From CAYQQR01 sp964420035 (lineage in GTDB: Bacteria; Bacteroidota; Bacteroidia; Bacteroidales; SM23-62): a DNA stretch of 64,000 nt. This document shows, piece after piece, positions 24,207 to 31,672 of the stretch (its first letter is position 1; each line of letters opens with the position of its first letter). The DNA lies in contig CAYQQR010000013.1 in the NCBI GenBank assembly GCA_964420035.1, positions 18,484 through 82,483 of the forward strand. The letters run 5' to 3'. The notes under the pieces were generated by a model. The model was not told where the DNA came from and did no database searches. It saw only the letters and a program-made list of their open reading frames with translations. A program made the translations under genes and the position numbers.

Positions 24207-24758
24207 GTGTCAAAAGAAGTTAATGTCTATGGTAAAATTTTCAGGGAGATCATTTCTGAAGAAAAGATACAGGCGGTAGTCATTGACCTGGCTATAAAAT
24301 TAAATTCTGATCTTCAGGGTAAAGAGGTGGTTTTTTTGGGTATTTTGAACGGTGCATTTATGTTTGCCGCTGATCTGTTCAGGCAGATAAGGCTTCCCTG
24401 TCAGATCAATTTTCTGAAACTGGCCTCTTACCAGGGGGGAGCTTCCAGCGGGATGGTCCGGCAGTTGATCGGTATCAACCAGGAATTAAAGGGAAAAACG
24501 GTCGTGATACTCGAAGACATTGTCGATACGGGCACCACGCTGAACCATATAATGATGCAGCTCAGGGGATTCGAACCGGCGGAGATACTGGTGGCTACCT
24601 TCTTGTTTAAACCCGAAGTTTATGAACAGGAATTCAAACTGGATTATGTTGGTCTGGAAATCCCTAATCGTTTTGTCATAGGGTACGGACTGGACTACTC
24701 TGGTTTTGGAAGGAACCTGGGAAGTGTTTACCAGCTGGCAGAGTCTCAAATCTCCTGA
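24207..24758 (+). CDS. hpt: Hypoxanthine phosphoribosyltransferase
   Basis: Salvages hypoxanthine (and guanine) with PRPP. The 183-residue type I phosphoribosyltransferase has the PRPP-binding motif VVILEDIVDTGTTL around residues 100-113, the GILNGAFMFAADL loop and the C-terminal RFVIGYGLDYSGFGRNL. The start is GTG at 24207, giving SKEVNVYGK. adk follows with its own promoter. Confidence 0.95.
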   Translation: MSKEVNVYGKIFREIISEEKIQAVVIDLAIKLNSDLQGKEVVFLGILNGAFMFAADLFRQIRLPCQINFLKLASYQGGASSGMVRQLIGINQELKGKTVVILEDIVDTGTTLNHIMMQLRGFEPAEILVATFLFKPEVYEQEFKLDYVGLEIPNRFVIGYGLDYSGFGRNLGSVYQLAESQIS

Positions 24759-24764
24759 ATTTCC

Positions 24765-24772
24765 TATCTTTG
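24765..24772 (+). promoter_or_regulatory. -7 promoter element for adk
   Basis: TATCTTTG matches TAnnTTTG, 37 bp before the adk ATG and just after the hpt stop. Confidence 0.55.
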
Positions 24773-24809
24773 CAAGCGTTTACAAATCAATTAAATCACT
24801 AGAACCGAA

Positions 24810-25385
24810 ATGTTGAATATTGTTCTTTTTGGCCCTCCGGGTTCAGGCAAGGGCACGCAATCTGAGAAGATCATTGAAAAATACGGATTGATCCATCTGT
24901 CCACCGGGGATATTCTGAGGGCGGAGATCGCGGGTAAAACCCGGCTGGGAATGGAAGCGAAGAAACTCATGGATAAGGGTGAGCTGGTGCCTGATGAGGT
25001 TGTTATCGGTATGATCGATAAGAAGATAGAGGAAAATACCCAGGCTCCCGGTTTCATATTTGACGGTTTTCCGCGGACGAAAGAACAGGCTTATGCCTTA
25101 AAAGAGCTTTTGTCCGGCAGGAACATGAAGATTGACCTGATGATCTCGCTGGAAGTGGACCGGCAGGAGCTCATTGACAGGCTCCTTAAAAGAGGCAAGG
25201 AGCAGGACCGTTCGGACGATAACCTGGAAACCATAGAAAACCGGATCAATGTATATGAAAAACAGACAGCACCGGTGATGGATTTTTATGCCGGGGAAGG
25301 GGTATTCCGTGCTGTTGACGGTATGGGAAGCATTGAGGAAATCTTCGACAGGATCGTAAAGGTGATCGAGGAAGTTCGTACATAG
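24810..25385 (+). CDS. adk: Adenylate kinase (short, LID-less form)
   Basis: Interconverts ATP + AMP and 2 ADP. The 191-residue protein has the P-loop GPPGSGKGTQ (Lys14), the AMP-binding LSTGDILRAEIA and DGFPRTKEQA motifs and GKEQDRSDDN in the short LID region. No zinc-binding cysteines are present, as expected for the short type. It sits upstream of obg with a 33-bp gap. Confidence 0.97.
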   Translation: MLNIVLFGPPGSGKGTQSEKIIEKYGLIHLSTGDILRAEIAGKTRLGMEAKKLMDKGELVPDEVVIGMIDKKIEENTQAPGFIFDGFPRTKEQAYALKELLSGRNMKIDLMISLEVDRQELIDRLLKRGKEQDRSDDNLETIENRINVYEKQTAPVMDFYAGEGVFRAVDGMGSIEEIFDRIVKVIEEVRT

Positions 25386-25418
25386 TAACCCCGGCCTTCC
25401 GTTAAAATACTTATCTCC

Positions 25419-26405
25419 TTGGAATCGAATTTTGTAGATTATGTAAAGATATTCTGCCGTTCCGGCAATGGAGGTGCAGGTTCTGCACATTTCCACAGGG
25501 AGAAATTTATCCCGAAGGGTGGACCCGACGGGGGTGATGGTGGCAGGGGAGGCCATGTAATTCTGAAGGGGAACAAGCAACTCTGGACCCTCCTGCATCT
25601 CAAATACAGCAAACACATATTTGCCGGTCACGGTCAGCCCGGTTCCGGGAACCAGAAAAGCGGGGCCGCCGGCCAGGATCAGATCATAGAGGTTCCCCTG
25701 GGCACGGGGGCCAGGGATGCAGAAAACGGGGAGTTCCTTTTTGAGATCACTGAAGACGGGGAGACCAAGGTCCTGCTGCCGGGTGGACGCGGTGGACTGG
25801 GCAATCAGCACTTTAAATCCTCCACCAATCAGGCGCCGCGTTATGCCCAGCCCGGGGAGCCGGGTAAGGAGGGATGGCATATCCTGGAGTTGAAGATACT
25901 GGCCGATGTGGGATTGATAGGATTTCCCAATGCCGGGAAATCCACCCTTTTATCTGTAGTGTCTGCAGCCAAACCCAAAATAGCCGATTATCCCTTTACC
26001 ACCCTGACTCCCAACCTGGGAATCGTAGCCTACCGGGACATGCGTTCTTTTGTAATGGCCGATATACCGGGAATCATAGAAGGGGCCAGCGAAGGTAAGG
26101 GTCTCGGACACCGGTTCCTCAGACACATAGAACGGAATGCACTCTTGTTGTTCATGGTGCCCGCTGACAGCCAGGATATCCACCGGGAATACCGGGTTCT
26201 CGTCCGGGAATTAGAGAAATATAATCCGGAATTACTTGATAAATACAGGATTCTGGCCATCAGCAAGAGCGATCTGCTGGATGAGGAACTGAAAGATGAG
26301 ATTCGTAAGGATCTCCCCGAAATTCCAGGAATCTTTATATCGGCGGTGACCGGAGAGAATATACCTAAACTCAAGGATTTCATCTGGAAAGGATTGAATA
26401 ATTAG
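25419..26405 (+). CDS. obg: GTPase Obg/CgtA
   Basis: A ribosome-assembly and stress GTPase. The 328-residue protein starts with the glycine-rich Obg fold (GNGGAGSAHFHREKF, GGPDGGDGGRGG), then the G domain with P-loop GFPNAGKST (Lys174), switch II DIPGIIEGASEG, and SKSDLLD as the base-recognition motif. The C-terminal Obg-specific domain of longer relatives is absent, which is usual in this phylum. The start codon is TTG at 25419, giving ESNFVDYVKIFCRSG as in homologues. The PAP2 gene follows after 3 bp. Confidence 0.96.
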   Translation: MESNFVDYVKIFCRSGNGGAGSAHFHREKFIPKGGPDGGDGGRGGHVILKGNKQLWTLLHLKYSKHIFAGHGQPGSGNQKSGAAGQDQIIEVPLGTGARDAENGEFLFEITEDGETKVLLPGGRGGLGNQHFKSSTNQAPRYAQPGEPGKEGWHILELKILADVGLIGFPNAGKSTLLSVVSAAKPKIADYPFTTLTPNLGIVAYRDMRSFVMADIPGIIEGASEGKGLGHRFLRHIERNALLLFMVPADSQDIHREYRVLVRELEKYNPELLDKYRILAISKSDLLDEELKDEIRKDLPEIPGIFISAVTGENIPKLKDFIWKGLNN

Positions 26406-26408
26406 CGC

Positions 26409-26966
26409 ATGCTTGAAAGCCTGATTCATACAGACCAGGAATTGTTCCTTCGCCTGAATGCATTGCACAGCGAATTCTTTGATTCCATCATGTGGATCAT
26501 CAGTGGCAAATACACTTTTGTTCCGCTCTATGTGGCTGTGGCCGCCTGGATGATATACAAGTACCGTGTACAAGGCATCATCCTGGTCGTTATGGGCATC
26601 CTGCTTTTTGCTGCCAGCGATATCATCTCTACCCAGGCCTTAAAAGAAACCATTCACAGACTTCGACCCTGTCATCAGCCGGGCATTATGGAACAGGTAC
26701 ACCTGGTCCGGAGTCATTGCGGCGGATTATACGGCTTCGTTTCTTCCCATGCCTCGAATACTTTTTCCTTTGCCTTGTTTACTGCCCTTGCACTAAAAAA
26801 GAGATGGTACGGGATATTCATTTTTCTCTGGGCCGCCCTGGTCAGCTACAGCCGTATATATCTGGGGCAACACTATCCCGGAGACCTTATCGGGGGAGCG
26901 CTGCTGGGTTTGTTGCTGGGATGGATGGTATACAAGGCTTATCTGGCAATTTCCAGAAGGATATAG
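26409..26966 (+). CDS. PAP2-family membrane phosphatase
   Basis: A 185-residue membrane protein with about five transmembrane segments and the three-part acid phosphatase signature: KETIHRLRPC, SSHASNTF (catalytic His) and SRIYLGQHYPGDLIGG. Such proteins dephosphorylate lipid pyrophosphates, e.g. undecaprenyl-diphosphate or phosphatidate. Its start is 3 bp after obg, so it is probably co-transcribed with it. Substrate not predictable. Confidence 0.92.
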   Translation: MLESLIHTDQELFLRLNALHSEFFDSIMWIISGKYTFVPLYVAVAAWMIYKYRVQGIILVVMGILLFAASDIISTQALKETIHRLRPCHQPGIMEQVHLVRSHCGGLYGFVSSHASNTFSFALFTALALKKRWYGIFIFLWAALVSYSRIYLGQHYPGDLIGGALLGLLLGWMVYKAYLAISRRI

Positions 26967-26986
26967 TTTTGCTATTTAAACCGAGT

Positions 26987-27032
26987 CCCGATATAGCTAT
27001 CGGGAGAGAACCGACAACCGACAACCGACAAC
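26987..27032 (+). repeat. Short palindrome plus ACCGACA heptamer repeats
   Basis: CCCGATA and TATCGGG (26987-27004) flank four bases, then three perfect heptamers AACCGAC run 27009-27029 with a decayed fourth. The element fills the spacer between the PAP2 gene and lplA. Confidence 0.75.
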
Positions 27033-27077
27033 AAAGAACTAAATTATTTGTTCTGAATAAGAAAAACTGATCATCCC

Positions 27078-28058
27078 ATGCTTTGTATCCAGGATACCTC
27101 TACCGACCCTTGTTTCAACATTGCAGCAGAGACTTACGTGATGCGGAATTTTGTGGAGGAATGCTTTATGCTTTGGCGCAACGGACCCTCCATCATCGTC
27201 GGGAAACATCAAAACACACTCGCCGAGATCAATATAGATTATGTAAAGAAGCACAAGATTAAAGTGGTTCGCAGACTTTCAGGCGGGGGAGCCGTGTTTC
27301 ATGATCTGGGCAACCTCAATTTTACCTTTATTCGCAACGGGGAGGAAGGTAAACTCGTGGACTTTAAAAAATTTACACTTCCCATTATTGAAGCTTTACG
27401 TGAACTTGGCGTGAATGCGCGTTTTGAAGGAAGAAACGATCTGACCATTGAAGGGCGGAAATTCTCAGGAAATGCGGAGCATGTCTTTAAAAAACGGGTG
27501 CTACACCATGGCACCTTGCTTTTTTCATCCAAGCTCCCCGATTTGAGTCAGGCCCTGAAAGTGAATCCCATGAAATTCCAGGACAAAGCGGTTAAGTCGG
27601 TGCGCAGCCGCGTGACCAACATACACGACCATCTGCCGAAAAAAATGAGCGTGACCGAATTCCAGGAATACCTCATGCAGTATATGATGAAGCGGTACCC
27701 TGATTCCAGGATATACGAATATTCCGGGGAGGATATCAGGGCTATCGAAAAACTCGGGGAGGAGAAATTCTCGACCTGGGACTGGAACTTCGGGTATTCA
27801 CCCGATTACAACTTTAAAAGGGCGGTGCGTTCCAATGGCGGTCACATTGAGTTCCACATGGATGTACAAAAAGGCGTCATCAGGAAATTAAAGATCTTCG
27901 GGGATTATTTTCACAGCCGTGAGACCGGTGAATTTGAAGCTTTGCTCATCGATTGTCCCCACGAAGAACTGGCCATAAGGGAACGGTTAAGTTCCGCCAA
28001 TATTCACGATTACTTCAAAAACGCCACCCTGGATGAGGTGATCAAGGGTATGTTTTGA
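27078..28058 (+). CDS. lplA: Lipoate-protein ligase A
   Basis: Activates free lipoate with ATP and attaches it to lipoyl domains. The 326-residue protein has the catalytic-domain motif RRLSGGGAVFHDLGN near residue 64, the binding segment SIIVGKHQNTLAEI and a C-terminal accessory domain (about 240-326), so it should both adenylate and transfer. It complements the de novo lipA/lipB route found at 17-19 kb. It lies alone, 111 bp after the PAP2 gene. Confidence 0.94.
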   Translation: MLCIQDTSTDPCFNIAAETYVMRNFVEECFMLWRNGPSIIVGKHQNTLAEINIDYVKKHKIKVVRRLSGGGAVFHDLGNLNFTFIRNGEEGKLVDFKKFTLPIIEALRELGVNARFEGRNDLTIEGRKFSGNAEHVFKKRVLHHGTLLFSSKLPDLSQALKVNPMKFQDKAVKSVRSRVTNIHDHLPKKMSVTEFQEYLMQYMMKRYPDSRIYEYSGEDIRAIEKLGEEKFSTWDWNFGYSPDYNFKRAVRSNGGHIEFHMDVQKGVIRKLKIFGDYFHSRETGEFEALLIDCPHEELAIRERLSSANIHDYFKNATLDEVIKGMF

Positions 28059-28114
28059 TTATTTACTTCTTGGTTTCAATCATTCATGCTTAACTTTACC
28101 GGAAAGAATAATCC

Positions 28115-28870
28115 TTGTTGAAGAAAGTTTTACTCTATTTGTTTTCATTTATTTACTGGGCATTTTTCATGGCCAGCTGTGTGTTTTTTTTCTTGATTGC
28201 AGTGGTAATCTGGCTGCTGAGCATTCCTTTTGACAAAAGAAAAATCTTGCTACATTATTATTCCGGCCTCTGGGGTTCTTTGTATATATGGATTAATCCA
28301 TTTTGGCCGTTCAGGGTAAGGGGAAGGAGTAAGATCCGTGACCGGGTTCCCTCGATCATCGTATCCAATCACCAGAGCTTCCTTGATATCCTGGTTTTGT
28401 ATGCCTTGTACAGGCAGTATAAATTTGTATCCAAGAAGGAAGTTTTTGCCCTGCCCATCATTGGCTGGCTGATGGTCCTGAACCAGTATATCCCCCTGAG
28501 GAGGGGTTCCCGGGAAAGCATTCAAAAGATGATGCAGGAGATCAAAAAGAATATTGAAAGGGGAAGTTCCATCATGATGTTTCCCGAAGGTACCCGGAAC
28601 AAGAGAGAAAAGGAGTTGCTGCCATTCAAGGAAGGCGCCTTTGCCATGGCCCTTCAAAACAAGGTGCCGATTATCCCGGTGGTTTTGTATGGCACGGGCC
28701 GGACCATTCCCAAGGGGAAGCTTCTTATTCAAAGGAAGCAGAAGATCATTATGCAGATTATGGACCCCGTTTCCTACGAAAGCTTTAAAAGAATGCAGGC
28801 GGGAGAAATTGCAACAATGCTAAGGGCAAGGATGCAGGAAACATACGACAAAATCAGCAGCGATGCGTGA
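28115..28870 (+). CDS. plsC: 1-acyl-sn-glycerol-3-phosphate acyltransferase
   Basis: Makes phosphatidate from lysophosphatidate at the inner membrane. The 251-residue protein has N-terminal transmembrane helices (about 5-45), the HX4D motif NHQSFLD, the substrate motif FPEGTRNK and IIPVVLYGTG. There is no ATG at the 5' end; two TTG codons (28115 and 28118) precede KKVLLYLFSF, with GGAAAG upstream, so the start is TTG with a one-codon doubt. The end overlaps the next gene by 8 bp. Confidence 0.93.
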   Translation: MLKKVLLYLFSFIYWAFFMASCVFFFLIAVVIWLLSIPFDKRKILLHYYSGLWGSLYIWINPFWPFRVRGRSKIRDRVPSIIVSNHQSFLDILVLYALYRQYKFVSKKEVFALPIIGWLMVLNQYIPLRRGSRESIQKMMQEIKKNIERGSSIMMFPEGTRNKREKELLPFKEGAFAMALQNKVPIIPVVLYGTGRTIPKGKLLIQRKQKIIMQIMDPVSYESFKRMQAGEIATMLRARMQETYDKISSDA

Positions 28871-29675
28871 TAAAAAGAGACATATTCCGGACCGGGTCCT
28901 GAGAGCCATGGGTTATTTTTCAAATTTCAGGGGAATGATGAACCGGTATCTGCGGGAACATGAATACTGGGATGATCATTTGCAGCGAACGCGAAAATTT
29001 ATTTCAGATGCCATATCCCAAACCGGGCACAATAAGGTAGTGGTCCTGGGAAGCGGTTGGCTGTTGGATGTGCCCCTTGAGGAATTATCCGGTCAATTTG
29101 AAAAGGTGATCCTGGTGGATATCTGGCACCCCGCCCAGGTAAGGCACAAAATGACAAAGCTGCCCAATGTGGAACTGAAGTATATGGACCTGAGCGGCAA
29201 TACGGTGATGAAGGCCTGGGAAGTCGCCAGCCGGAACAAAAAAACTGAAACCGATCTGCCCGGGATCGAGGCAATCTTTCCCGACCCTGTCCAACTACCC
29301 GGGGGCGACAGTTTCTATATCTCTGCCAACGTACTCACCCAGCTGGATGCACAGGTCAGGGATTTCCTGGTACCCAAGAAGATTTTTCCGGAAGAGGACC
29401 TGGATGAATATTCCGCCATGGTCCAGAAACAGCACCTGGATCATTTAAAAGCTCAGGATGCCTGCCTGATCAGTCAGGTCAGCGAGTTAGTTATTAACAG
29501 CAACGAACAGGTAGGAAAGCATAATCCCCTGCTTAAAACATCACTGCCGGAAAAGGAGGTTAAGGTCAGATGGACCTGGAAATTCGATACCCAAATGACT
29601 TATTATGAGGGTGGGAAGACCCACTTCGAAGTCGTTGCTATAAAGTTCAGCAAAAAAGAAGGCTTTAAATTTTGA
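28863..29675 (+). CDS. Conserved hypothetical protein, Rossmann/methyltransferase-like
   Basis: A 270-residue soluble protein that I do not recognise as a named family. A nucleotide-binding-like core is visible at about residues 55-85: VVVLGSGWLLDVPLEEL followed by KVILVDIWHPAQ, which fits motif I and the acidic end of strand beta-2 in class I methyltransferases. Lacks other clear catalytic motifs. It overlaps plsC by 8 bp and so is probably translationally coupled to it, hinting at a role in lipid or envelope metabolism. Function unassigned. Confidence 0.7.
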   Translation: MRDKKRHIPDRVLRAMGYFSNFRGMMNRYLREHEYWDDHLQRTRKFISDAISQTGHNKVVVLGSGWLLDVPLEELSGQFEKVILVDIWHPAQVRHKMTKLPNVELKYMDLSGNTVMKAWEVASRNKKTETDLPGIEAIFPDPVQLPGGDSFYISANVLTQLDAQVRDFLVPKKIFPEEDLDEYSAMVQKQHLDHLKAQDACLISQVSELVINSNEQVGKHNPLLKTSLPEKEVKVRWTWKFDTQMTYYEGGKTHFEVVAIKFSKKEGFKF

Positions 29676-29756
29676 TCACTCTGCAAGCATTGTGAATACT
29701 GGGATCTGTTGATTTCCTTGTTGAAAAAGAATTTCTATCCCGGAAGCATATTTATT

Positions 29757-29764
29757 TATATTTG
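29757..29764 (+). promoter_or_regulatory. -7 promoter element for parE-parC-aroK
   Basis: TATATTTG matches TAnnTTTG, 17 bp before the ATG at 29782. Confidence 0.6.
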
Positions 29765-29781
29765 CACAAATTTTGATTTTC

Positions 29782-31620
29782 ATGACAGCAAATTATTCAG
29801 AAGAAAGCATCAGGACCCTGGACTGGCGTGAACATATCCGGAGAAGGCCGGGGATGTACATCGGGAAGCTTGGGGATGGTTCGGCCCGTGATGATGGCGT
29901 ATATGTATTGCTGAAGGAGGTCCTGGATAATTCCGTGGATGAATTCATGATGGGTTTCGGAAGAAAGATAGAGATCACCATCCGGGATAAACAGGTAATG
30001 GTGCGGGATTACGGACGGGGCATACCCCTGGGCAAACTGGTGGATGCTGCCAGCAAGATGAACACCGGGGCCAAATACGATTCCAAAGTATTCAAAAAGT
30101 CTGTTGGCCTGAACGGGGTGGGGATTAAAGCGGTTAATGCACTGTCTTCAAGTTTTGAGGTAAAAAGTATCCGCGACGGAAGAATCAAGGCAGCAAGTTT
30201 TGAACAGGGAGAGCTCAGGGTGGAAGAAAAGGAAAAAGACACCGATCTTCCGGGGGGCACCATCGTAAAGTTCGTGCCCGATCACGATATGTTCGGTACC
30301 TATCATTATATCTCAGAATATATTGAGTCCATGGCTAAAAACTACGTTTTTTTGAACCAGGGACTTACCATTGTTTTCAACGGGAAATCCTATCATTCGA
30401 AAAACGGACTGAGGGATCTTCTGGAAGACAACATGGACCGCCCGGGGATCTATCCCATTATTCATTTAAGAGGGGACGACATTGAAGTGGCCATTACGCA
30501 TGGGAATCAATATGTGGATGAATATTATTCCTTCGTTAACGGTCAGCACACCACCCAGGGCGGCACCCACCTGATGGTATTCAAGGAAGCCGTGGTCAAT
30601 ACCCTCCGCGATTTCTTCAAGAAAGATTTTGATCCTTCGGATGTCCGCACCGGTATGATCTCGGCTTTCAGCGTCAAGATCGAGGATCCCGTGTTTGAAT
30701 CCCAGACCAAGACCAAGCTGGGGAGCAAGAATATGGGGCCCGATGGACCCACGGTGCGGAATTATATCCATACTTTTGTTAAGAAGGAGCTGGACAATTA
30801 CCTGCATAAGAATCCTGAAACCTCAGACATTCTCTATAAGAAAATCCTCGAATCGGAAAAGGAACGCAAGGCCATCTCCAGCGTTAAGAAGCTAGCCCGT
30901 GAGCGGGCAAGGAAGGTGAGCTTGCACAATAAGAAACTCCGGGATTGCCGGGTGCATTACAACACCCATGATGAGCGCAGGATGGAAAGCACCATCTTCA
31001 TCACCGAGGGTGATTCGGCCAGTGGCTCGATTACCAAATCGAGAGATGTGAATACCCAGGCGGTGTTCAGTCTTAAAGGCAAACCTTTGAATTCTTACGG
31101 TCTGTCAAAAAAGATCGTTTATGAGAATGAAGAGTTTAACCTTTTACAGGCTGCACTGAACATTGAAGAAGGATTGGATAATTTACGGTACAATTACGTT
31201 GTAATCGCCACGGATGCCGATGTGGACGGCATGCATATCCGTTTGCTGCTGATCACATTCTTCCTGCAGTTCTTCCCGAACCTGGTACGTAAAGGACATT
31301 TGTACATTCTTCAAACACCGCTTTTCCGGGTCAGGAACAAGAAGGAAAGCCATTATTGTTATTCACAGACGGAGAAAGATGCAGCCGTAAAGAAAATACA
31401 AGGCAATCCTGAAATAACCCGTTTCAAAGGTCTGGGAGAGATCTCTCCCGATGAGTTCAAACACTTTATTGGCAAGGACATCCGGCTGGAGCCGGTAACC
31501 CTGAGCAAAGAAGATGCTGTCAATAAGCTGCTTGAATTCTATATGGGTAAGAATACTCCGGACCGGCAAAGTTTTATTATCGATAATCTTCGTGTAGACG
31601 AGGTCATTTTACAGAACTGA
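29782..31620 (+). CDS. parE: DNA topoisomerase IV subunit B
   Basis: The ATPase/TOPRIM subunit of topoisomerase IV, which decatenates daughter chromosomes. The 612 residues hold a GHKL ATPase domain (EVLDNSVDEFMMG, RDYGRGIPLG, GLNGVGIKAVNA), the transducer, and TOPRIM: EGDSASG at 409-415 and TDADVDG at 477-483. TOPRIM is followed by the short C-terminal part typical of ParE rather than a long GyrB insert. An in-frame TTG at 29773 is less likely than ATG 29782 because the latter gives MTANYSEESIRTLDW as start. parC follows by 52 bp. Confidence 0.93.
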   Translation: MTANYSEESIRTLDWREHIRRRPGMYIGKLGDGSARDDGVYVLLKEVLDNSVDEFMMGFGRKIEITIRDKQVMVRDYGRGIPLGKLVDAASKMNTGAKYDSKVFKKSVGLNGVGIKAVNALSSSFEVKSIRDGRIKAASFEQGELRVEEKEKDTDLPGGTIVKFVPDHDMFGTYHYISEYIESMAKNYVFLNQGLTIVFNGKSYHSKNGLRDLLEDNMDRPGIYPIIHLRGDDIEVAITHGNQYVDEYYSFVNGQHTTQGGTHLMVFKEAVVNTLRDFFKKDFDPSDVRTGMISAFSVKIEDPVFESQTKTKLGSKNMGPDGPTVRNYIHTFVKKELDNYLHKNPETSDILYKKILESEKERKAISSVKKLARERARKVSLHNKKLRDCRVHYNTHDERRMESTIFITEGDSASGSITKSRDVNTQAVFSLKGKPLNSYGLSKKIVYENEEFNLLQAALNIEEGLDNLRYNYVVIATDADVDGMHIRLLLITFFLQFFPNLVRKGHLYILQTPLFRVRNKKESHYCYSQTEKDAAVKKIQGNPEITRFKGLGEISPDEFKHFIGKDIRLEPVTLSKEDAVNKLLEFYMGKNTPDRQSFIIDNLRVDEVILQN

Positions 31621-31672
31621 TTAAGGAATGCTTATAACGGGATGATTTTACAATCACAGGAGGTACAGAAGC

